Shown here: positions 59,315 to 64,000 of the stretch, piece after piece | How the letters are laid out: each line of letters opens with the position of its first letter | How positions within the stretch are numbered: the first letter of the stretch is position 1 | DNA from: Leyella stercorea | GTDB lineage: Bacteria; Bacteroidota; Bacteroidia; Bacteroidales; Bacteroidaceae | Assembly: GCF_021531655.1 (NCBI RefSeq) | Contig: NZ_JADYUF010000006.1 | Span: 40,027-104,026 of the forward strand | Length of the DNA: 64,000 nt | Direction of reading: 5' to 3' | Notes under the pieces: generated by a model | Seen by the model: the letters and a program-made list of their open reading frames with translations, nothing else | Database searches by the model: none | What the model was told of the DNA's origin: nothing | Made by a program: the position numbers and the translations under genes

Positions 59315-59884
59315 TCAGTATAACGGCTCGTCAATGCTGAACGGCGAGTTGAAGTCTTTCAGCATATAGTGCTTTGTATCCTTCTCGCTGAGTATCGCCT
59401 TGTCGGTAGGTATGCGCCAGTCTATGCCTAATGAGTCGTCGAGAATGGATATTCCTCCGTCGGCTTCCGGGTGATAGAAGTTGTCGCATTTGTATTGGAA
59501 TACAGCCACATCGCTCAGAACGGCAAATCCGTGGGCAAAACCCCGTGGCACGAAAAACTGGCGGTGGTTGTCCTCTGTCAGTTCTACAGCTACGTGCTTG
59601 CCGTATGTAGGCGACCCTTTGCGTATGTCTACAGCCACATCGAGCACAGCACCTTTTACGCAGCGCACCAGTTTGCTTTGCGTGAATGGCGGACGCTGAA
59701 AGTGCAGACCGCGCATTACTCCATACGTCGACATGCTCTCATTGTCCTGACAGAAGTCTATTTGTGCTACCTTTTCGTTGAACTCCCGTTGCGAGTAGCT
59801 CTCGAAAAAGTAGCCTCTGGCATCTTTGAATATGCGCGGTTCGATTATCACCACGCCCTCTATTTCTGTTTTTATTACTTCCAT
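59315..59884 (-). CDS. rfbC: dTDP-4-dehydrorhamnose 3,5-epimerase
   Basis: A 189-residue cupin epimerase. IIEPRIFKDARGYFFESYSQREF (about 11-33), MRGLHFQRPPFTQSKLVRCVKGAVLDVAVD with the catalytic His (about 60-90), and FFVPRGFAHGFAVLSD (about 118) agree with RmlC. The frame is open to 59908, but ATG 59884 (MEVIKTEIEG) matches family length and lies downstream of the -7 element at 59906-59913. First gene of the dTDP-rhamnose set. Confidence 0.95.
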   Translation of the reverse strand: MEVIKTEIEGVVIIEPRIFKDARGYFFESYSQREFNEKVAQIDFCQDNESMSTYGVMRGLHFQRPPFTQSKLVRCVKGAVLDVAVDIRKGSPTYGKHVAVELTEDNHRQFFVPRGFAHGFAVLSDVAVFQYKCDNFYHPEADGGISILDDSLGIDWRIPTDKAILSEKDTKHYMLKDFNSPFSIDEPLY

Positions 59885-59905
59885 ATATAGTATGTTATAT
59901 ATATG

Positions 59906-59913
59906 CAAAGTTA
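59906..59913 (-). promoter_or_regulatory. -7 element for the rfbCDB operon
   Basis: CAAAGTTA on plus reads TAACTTTG on minus, 22 nt before ATG 59884. A TTG lies 22 nt upstream, slightly too far. Confidence 0.55.
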
Positions 59914-59957
59914 CTTATTTATTTTCAACTAAGTGCAATAGTTAATGTTATTATTGC

Positions 59958-59965
59958 TACCTTTG
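59958..59965 (+). promoter_or_regulatory. -7 element for the secreted hydrolase
   Basis: TACCTTTG, 43 nt before the ATG at 60008. Confidence 0.55.
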
Positions 59966-60007
59966 TGAAATATAAGATTTCTATAAATTATTCTAACATC
60001 TATATAT

Positions 60008-60847
60008 ATGAAGAAGATATTGTTGATGTTGCTGTTGCTTGTTTCAACAATGCAGGCTTCGGCTTACGATTTTCTGCGTGCAGTAAAAGACTCGATACCT
60101 GGTGGTTACAACTTCTGGGTTTATACTCCTATAGATTATTTCTACTCGCAGGAGCAGACTCCCGTCATCATATTCCTGCATGGCGCAAGCCTTTGCGGTC
60201 GCAATCTTGAGCGAGTGCGCCGATATGGTCCGCTCGATGCCATTGTCAAAGGTCGCCAAATTGATGCGCTTACTATAGTTCCGCAGAACCCTGGCGGAGC
60301 ATGGAGCCCGAAGAAGATAATGGATGTGCTCGATTGGGTGAAGAGCCGTTATGCTTGTGACACTACTCGTGTATATGTGCTGGGAATGAGTCTTGGCGGT
60401 TATGGTACTATGGATGTGTGTGGCACTTATCCCGACCGTATTGCAGCAGGCATGGCCTTGTGTGGTGGAACGTCGCTTAAGGATGTGAGCGGACTTGGCC
60501 GACTGCCGTTCTGGATAATACATGGCACAGCCGACCGAGCTGTACCCGTAAGCAAGTCGAAGACGGTGGTAGAGAGTCTTAAGCGCGATGGCAACGACAC
60601 ACGTCTCCTATACGATTGGCTCAATGGTGCCAATCATGGCGCTCCGGCTCGTATCTTCTATCTTCGCAAGACTTACGACTGGCTCTTTTCGCATAGTCTG
60701 CTAGACAAAGACCGTCCCGTACGTCGCGACCTGACCATAGGTCTTGACGATTTGCGTCGTGCCTATGGCGATGTCCGACGCAATGCAGGTGCGCCCGAGC
60801 TTATCGAAGGACCAAGCGTAATAAAAGGTGAAGGTCATGAATATTAA
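60008..60847 (+). CDS. Secreted alpha/beta hydrolase, esterase/peptidase-like
   Basis: A 279-residue exported protein. Signal peptide 1-19 (ending MQASA). The nucleophile elbow is LGMSLGGYGTMD (Ser about 120). The oxyanion segment is VIIFLHGASLCGRN (about 50-60), and the catalytic His is likely in LNGANHGAPARIF (about 216), with Asp in HGTADRAVPVS (about 177). It resembles PHB-depolymerase/esterase-like or prolyl-oligopeptidase-like proteins such as PUL-associated feruloyl or acetyl esterases. The substrate is unknown and no PUL genes are next to it. A strong terminator lies downstream. Confidence 0.85.
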   Translation: MKKILLMLLLLVSTMQASAYDFLRAVKDSIPGGYNFWVYTPIDYFYSQEQTPVIIFLHGASLCGRNLERVRRYGPLDAIVKGRQIDALTIVPQNPGGAWSPKKIMDVLDWVKSRYACDTTRVYVLGMSLGGYGTMDVCGTYPDRIAAGMALCGGTSLKDVSGLGRLPFWIIHGTADRAVPVSKSKTVVESLKRDGNDTRLLYDWLNGANHGAPARIFYLRKTYDWLFSHSLLDKDRPVRRDLTIGLDDLRRAYGDVRRNAGAPELIEGPSVIKGEGHEY

Positions 60848-61052
60848 AATCCCAATATAGTAGCACATAATCGTCTCAATTTGTGCTTTCTATATGACAA
60901 TATTTGCATTTTTTTTCGCTCAATACTGTCAGTTGAACGCATTAAGAAATCTTTGGCTCGAAATTCTTGAGTTTTGAGCGTGTATGATTAAAGTGCTTAT
61001 ACACAGATTGTTATGTGGTTTTGCTGCCGGATGTCAAAATTCCTACCAACAT
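60848..61052. other. Intergenic stretch without recognised feature
   Basis: No convincing gene, tRNA or clear repeat is seen between the hydrolase stop and the terminator at 61053. Confidence 0.4.
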
Positions 61053-61088
61053 AAAACCCTCCATTTCATTTCAAATGGAGGGTTTTTA
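61053..61088. terminator. Terminator after the secreted hydrolase
   Basis: AAAACCCTCCATTT / AAATGGAGGGTTTTT with a CATTTC-like loop, 205 nt beyond the stop codon. It works in both directions. Confidence 0.85.
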
Positions 61089-61093
61089 CGTTC

Positions 61094-61181
61094 TAACTGT
61101 ACTCCATTTGCTCTTCAACTGTAGTCCTTTTACAATGCAAAAGGGCTACAGTTGGAAGGCAAAGAAGGCTTAAATGAAGAG
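61094..61181. repeat. Four degenerate 22-nt units (array C)
   Basis: Units start at 61094, 61116, 61138 and 61160. Cores are TAACTGTACTCCATTTG, CAACTGTAGTCCTTTTA, CAAAAGGGCTACAGTTG and CAAAGAAGGCTTAAATG. The second and third are inverse complements at 16 of 17 positions, so a hairpin can form. The family relation to arrays A and B is shown by AGTCCTTTT. Confidence 0.82.
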
Positions 61182-61286
61182 TGGGGTGGCTAAACTCACA
61201 TAAAAAGACGGTAAAAACAGCTTCTCGAAACTCTAGAATCGATTTTTGTTTTGTAACACTTTTTTACTGCTTGCCTTATATTTGCA

Positions 61287-63365
61287 TTAGATTTTCCACC
61301 TTATTTGCAGGTCCATATCAGCCTGCCACGACGAGTTTATTTGCTGGTATGAACTCGATATTTTCTTGCGATCGAAGTATTTGGTGGCTCCAACCTTACA
61401 TAATATAATAAGGTGTGAACCTATGTTGCTACGCAACAGCATGGCGCTGCGCATTCCTTCACCGTAAAACATAGGGAAATTGAATGTGTAGAGCGTTCCG
61501 TTCTCGTAGGTGTAGAGTCGGGAGTTGTAGTCGCGGGTGTGAAAATAGGCTATATTGGCAGATGCAGACAGATAGGTGTTGGTGTAAGCTACGTTTTGTG
61601 ACATCATCCACCCGAAGCTCTTCGGCTTGCCTGCAAGACCGTCGGGATAGACTATGTAGGCGGCATCGCCCTGCGTCTTGGCTTGCCAGTGGGTGTTGGC
61701 ATATATCAGCGAAAGGCGCATTCGGTGCTCGGTCTTGTCTATCAGACGCTTGGCTTTAGCTTCCTTGTCGTTGTAGTCTTCCTCGCGCATCTTTATGCGA
61801 TAGCGTGAGTTGAGCGTAAGTAGTGGCGACAGACGATAGGTGGCCTGTAAGAGATTGTCCCACGTATGACTCTTGTCGCTCACCTGATAGCGCACCCATG
61901 GATAGTAGGCATAGTCGCTGTAAGCTAATATTGAGAGTTGTGACGATGGGGTCCATACTGCTCCAACGTATATTCCGTTCTCGTTCTGCACCTTGCCTCC
62001 GTCGCTGAAGGCTGAGCTGAACATCGAATAATAACGATAGCTGTAAAAGCGCTGTATGGCGGTGAGTGTGAGCCATCGGTTGGTTCTCAGAGCAATTGAA
62101 TTGATTGTGGCTACGGCTCCCTTGTCGTTTATGGCTGTCTCGCCGTTGATACTGATGCGATGATTGATGAATCCGTAGTCGATGCTGGCATTGTAAAAAT
62201 GTTTTCCCGTAGGATTGTATTTGCGATAGGCTTGTCGCTTGTCGGGATTGAGTGAGTCGCTGTACGAAGTATACACGCCAGTCAATCCCACGTGCCATCC
62301 GCCACTGTGCCAGCGCATGTTGCCTCCGGTGGTCATCTGCGAGGCATTATGCTTGCGTAATATCTCACTCTCGGTGCGGTGATAGCCAGTCTGCAGCAAT
62401 GTCTTGATGGTTCCGTCCTTGTTGAGTGTCGCATCTATCTTGCGATAGGAGGCGAATGCCGTGAAGTCCAGATTCTTGCTGAATGCGATAGTTGAGGCTG
62501 CTCCTTGCAGATAGTAGGCGTCCGAACGTGATGAGTTGGGTGTAATACTATTGGTGGGTATTGACATTGTGGCAGCCGTAGTCTTGCCTAATGTGAATCC
62601 GGTGTTCATAGCCAGTCCCATTCCAAAGCGTAACTTGTATTGTCCGAGTGCAAGAGTCTTCAGTCTGCCAAGTTTTCTTATTACAGCATAGTAGGCATAA
62701 TGGTCGTAACCCATGCTGTTGCCGTGGGCGAAGAAAGGCTCCCCGGCATCCTGCGTTCCCAGAAAACCTATTTGCAGATATTGTCCGTAACGGAAAGTGT
62801 AACGCATCCAATGTTTGTACCTGCTGCCAAGATAGCCGTCGTGGTCACCCTTACGGGTATAGAATGGAATCTTTGCGGTAGCCACAACGTCGTGTTTGCC
62901 GTATTTTAGGATGTTGCCCAGCTTTGGAAAACTATTCTTTTCCTCAGTTTCACCAATATATGTAAAGCACGTAAGCAACTGCAGACGAATAGGGTCAATC
63001 GACTTTATCATAGCGAGTTCGCCGATAGAGCGCAACGGACGATAGCGGTCAATGTATTCTGTAAGCTCTTCTGCTTGTGCAGCGTTGAGGAACATCAGGC
63101 GTTTTATGTCGTCGGCAGTAGCAGTATTCAGATTAACTGGCGAGTCTTCCAGTTCGCACATCTGGTCGTAAAGTTCCTCTAGGTTGGTCGATTCCATGTC
63201 GTCCATATCATTCAACTGGTCGAAATATTGTTGCCAGTTGTGTCGTGGCAATGTAGGTTTGCCTTCGGTCTGAGTGACTGATGGTAAATCGGTTTTGTTG
63301 TCAGTTTGTGCTGAACATACAGCCGTCATCGCCGAAAGAAGCAGCGTAATCGTGGTTTTTAACAT
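61287..63365 (-). CDS. Exported helix-hairpin-helix protein with a predicted outer-membrane barrel
   Basis: About 692 residues. Frame open to 63449, but ATG 63365 (MLKTTITLLLSAMTAVCSAQ) starts the signal peptide and lies downstream of the promoter element. A helix-hairpin-helix segment is at about 65-125: VNLNTATADDIKRLMFLN and YRPLRSIGELAMIKSIDPIRL. The remaining 560 residues alternate aromatic and polar beta-strand-like stretches (GYDHYAYYAVIRKLGRLKT, YRLSPLLTLNSRYRIKMR), as expected for a beta-barrel. A ComEA-like HhH on an exported barrel is known in Bacteroidota, where its role is unclear; DNA handling in uptake is one idea. dprA is 23 kb away. A TATAATAAGGTGT repeat lies inside the 3' end. 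Confidence 0.75.
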   Translation of the reverse strand: MLKTTITLLLSAMTAVCSAQTDNKTDLPSVTQTEGKPTLPRHNWQQYFDQLNDMDDMESTNLEELYDQMCELEDSPVNLNTATADDIKRLMFLNAAQAEELTEYIDRYRPLRSIGELAMIKSIDPIRLQLLTCFTYIGETEEKNSFPKLGNILKYGKHDVVATAKIPFYTRKGDHDGYLGSRYKHWMRYTFRYGQYLQIGFLGTQDAGEPFFAHGNSMGYDHYAYYAVIRKLGRLKTLALGQYKLRFGMGLAMNTGFTLGKTTAATMSIPTNSITPNSSRSDAYYLQGAASTIAFSKNLDFTAFASYRKIDATLNKDGTIKTLLQTGYHRTESEILRKHNASQMTTGGNMRWHSGGWHVGLTGVYTSYSDSLNPDKRQAYRKYNPTGKHFYNASIDYGFINHRISINGETAINDKGAVATINSIALRTNRWLTLTAIQRFYSYRYYSMFSSAFSDGGKVQNENGIYVGAVWTPSSQLSILAYSDYAYYPWVRYQVSDKSHTWDNLLQATYRLSPLLTLNSRYRIKMREEDYNDKEAKAKRLIDKTEHRMRLSLIYANTHWQAKTQGDAAYIVYPDGLAGKPKSFGWMMSQNVAYTNTYLSASANIAYFHTRDYNSRLYTYENGTLYTFNFPMFYGEGMRSAMLLRSNIGSHLIILCKVGATKYFDRKKISSSYQQINSSWQADMDLQIRWKI
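61400..61416 (+). repeat. ATAATATAATAAGGTGT motif inside a coding region
   Basis: Identical 17-mer to 40497-40513. Here it lies inside the minus-strand HhH/barrel gene, 43 codons from its end, and encodes part of the SHLIILCKVG segment. Confidence 0.6.
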
Positions 63366-63409
63366 AGCAGTAATATTAGGTTTGTGATTTTGGTTAGCGT
63401 CAACAATTA

Positions 63410-63417
63410 CAAATTTA
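63410..63417 (-). promoter_or_regulatory. -7 element for the HhH/barrel gene
   Basis: CAAATTTA on plus reads TAAATTTG on minus, 45 nt before the ATG at 63365. This supports that start over 63449. Confidence 0.55.
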
Positions 63418-63476
63418 AAGATTATTTTTGGAAAAGAAAACGCTTTCAACGATTTTTTTCAAATAACTTGATTTTT

Positions 63477-63564
63477 GTTTCCTCCCGAGGTTGCAAAAAC
63501 TTTCTCCCGAGGAAACAAAAAATCTCTGACGAGAGAAGAATGTTTCTCTGCCGAGGTTTGAAAA
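63477..63564. repeat. Four 22-nt units with an unrelated core (array D)
   Basis: Units start at 63477, 63499, 63521 and 63543, with CGAG at 63486, 63508, 63530 and 63552. Cores are CTCCCGAGG twice, CTGACGAGA and CTGCCGAGG, flanked by TTTC and A-runs. GTTTCCTC of unit 1 and GAGGAAAC of unit 2 are complementary. Same period as arrays A-C but with different sequence. Confidence 0.82.
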
Positions 63565-63609
63565 ACATCACCAACATTAATGATTCAAGAATCGTGCAAG
63601 CAATATTTA

Positions 63610-63645
63610 GGAGGTTATGGCATCTTCGTCATGACCTGCGCAAAC
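63610..63645 (+). repeat. Dispersed hairpin repeat, copy 4
   Basis: GGAGGTTATGGCATCTTCG, then TCATGACCTGCGCAAAC. It matches copy 1 in reverse orientation at 26 of 36 positions. Flanking ATATTTA and TAAATAT arms extend the stem. Confidence 0.6.
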
Positions 63646-63672
63646 TAAATATCATATGATTACGTTTTTCCT

Positions 63673-63691
63673 ATAATATATAATAAGGTGT
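63673..63691 (+). repeat. ATAATATATAATAAGGTGT motif before the rRNA promoter
   Basis: It contains the 13-mer TATAATAAGGTGT (63679-63691) also found at 30561, 40501 and 61404, all on plus. A palindrome TTTGCGCAAA follows. Confidence 0.55.
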
Positions 63692-63778
63692 CGTTGTTTG
63701 CGCAAACAGAGAATCGTTGATATGAATCAACTTTCAATGAAAATACAGCAAAAATGCTGAATTTTCTCAGTGAAAGTT

Positions 63779-63808
63779 TTGGAGATTCAAATAAAAGTCA
63801 TACCTTTG
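63779..63808 (+). promoter_or_regulatory. rRNA operon promoter
   Basis: TTG at 63779-63781, 19 nt, TACCTTTG at 63801-63808. Exact consensus, directly before the rRNA leader. Confidence 0.85.
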
Positions 63809-63815
63809 CATCCGC

Positions 63816-64000
63816 TTTCGAGAACGAACTTGATAAGCCAAATGAACAGAACGAAGCTTGCTTCAGTTATGTCATGGCGAAAGTTCGTATTAAACGAACG
63901 AAACCTCAAGCAAAACGAGATTGAAAGGCGTTCTGGAAAAGCGAATGAAGAAAGAGTTCTTTGAAAAGATTTACATAAGACAGATAAAGTAGTACAAGAA
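63816..64000 (+). other. rRNA operon leader, upstream of 16S rRNA
   Basis: The sequence ends with GTTCTTTGAAAAGATTTAC, followed by an AAGTAGTACAAGAA end, which I recognise as the region directly before 16S rRNA in Prevotella and Bacteroides. TTCTTTGAAA is where an antitermination boxA-like signal is expected. The near-palindrome GAAGCTTGCTTC (63853-63864) is also present before the gene at 14606. An open frame here is not a gene. The 16S gene should start within tens of bases beyond the window. Confidence 0.88.

Noticed and set aside
63770..63964. A 64-codon open frame at the window end
   Set aside because: It starts before the -7 element TACCTTTG at 63801 and runs through the recognised rRNA leader; composition is not protein-like.

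Overview
The window is chromosomal DNA from a member of the Bacteroidales, most likely a Prevotella-type organism (Prevotellaceae). Signs for this are: promoters of the Bacteroidota form (TTG, 19-20 bp, then TAnnTTTG) with few Shine-Dalgarno sites; Bacteroidota gene neighbourhoods (bamD - small omega-like protein - DUF4293; thrA - phosphoglycerate-mutase-like kinase - thrC; secG/LptE/sigma-54 regulator/pdxA/DUF4837/rlmN); several TonB-dependent or porin-type outer-membrane proteins; and a typical rRNA leader in the last 200 bases. There is no phage, insertion sequence, CRISPR array or restriction system. Most genes are housekeeping. The species name is an inference.

Layout. 1-1652: end of cydA, then cydB. 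1751-2728: SPFH/Band 7 membrane protein. 2970-8143: three-gene surface operon (acid-phosphatase-like metallophosphoesterase, TonB-dependent receptor, beta-helix lipoprotein). 8165-13225 (minus): threonine operon thrA, PGM-like homoserine kinase candidate, thrC, behind a clear promoter and a 200-nt leader. 13812-14186: DUF805 protein. 14302-14375: tRNA-Arg. 14606-17876: SUMF1/sialidase-like fusion and a GH28-like beta-helix protein. 17897-17971: tRNA-His. 18162-24773 (minus): rlmN, DUF4837 lipoprotein, pdxA, sigma-54-type regulator, LptE-like lipoprotein, TPR-like protein, secG. 25131-26234: HAD phosphatase fused to a C_GCAxxG_C_C domain. 26353-29784: small secreted protein, then L,D-transpeptidase, ECF sigma factor, likely anti-sigma protein and a Spy/CpxP-like protein. 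29806-37345: truA, EamA transporter, dapA, FecCD permease, ligA, B3/B4 protein, type II pantothenate kinase. 37513-40117 (minus): dprA and a DASS anion transporter. 40520-41689: ABC solute-binding lipoprotein. 41841-42161: tRNA-Ser and two identical tRNA-Glu. 42468-43754 (minus): AAA/DUF4143 ATPase behind a four-copy 33-nt repeat. 44071-47880: ECF sigma, FecR-like anti-sigma, outer-membrane receptor. 47926-49613: HD protein and menA, divergent from one symmetric promoter. 49687-55212 (minus): porin, small membrane protein, DUF4468 protein, uvrB. 55408-57067: bamD, omega-like, DUF4293. 57196-59884 (minus): dTDP-rhamnose genes rfbC, rfbD, rfbB (no rfbA here). 60008-60847: secreted alpha/beta hydrolase. 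61287-63365 (minus): helix-hairpin-helix/beta-barrel protein. 63779-64000: rRNA promoter and leader; 16S rRNA should begin just beyond the window.

The most unusual content is between genes. At least five intergenic sites carry tandem imperfect palindromes with a strict 21- or 22-nt period. Three share the core CAAAAGGAGTCCTTTTG and two have unrelated cores, so the period is kept while the sequence changes. A separate hairpin family of about 36 nt occurs four times, three of them between convergent genes. A 13-nt motif, TATAATAAGGTGT, occurs four times in the same orientation. Spacers before cydB, thrC, secG, rfbB and the TPR gene are built from 7-nt units running up to the start codon. The DUF4143 ATPase has four direct repeats at exactly 33-nt steps behind its start. 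I know of no function for any of these.
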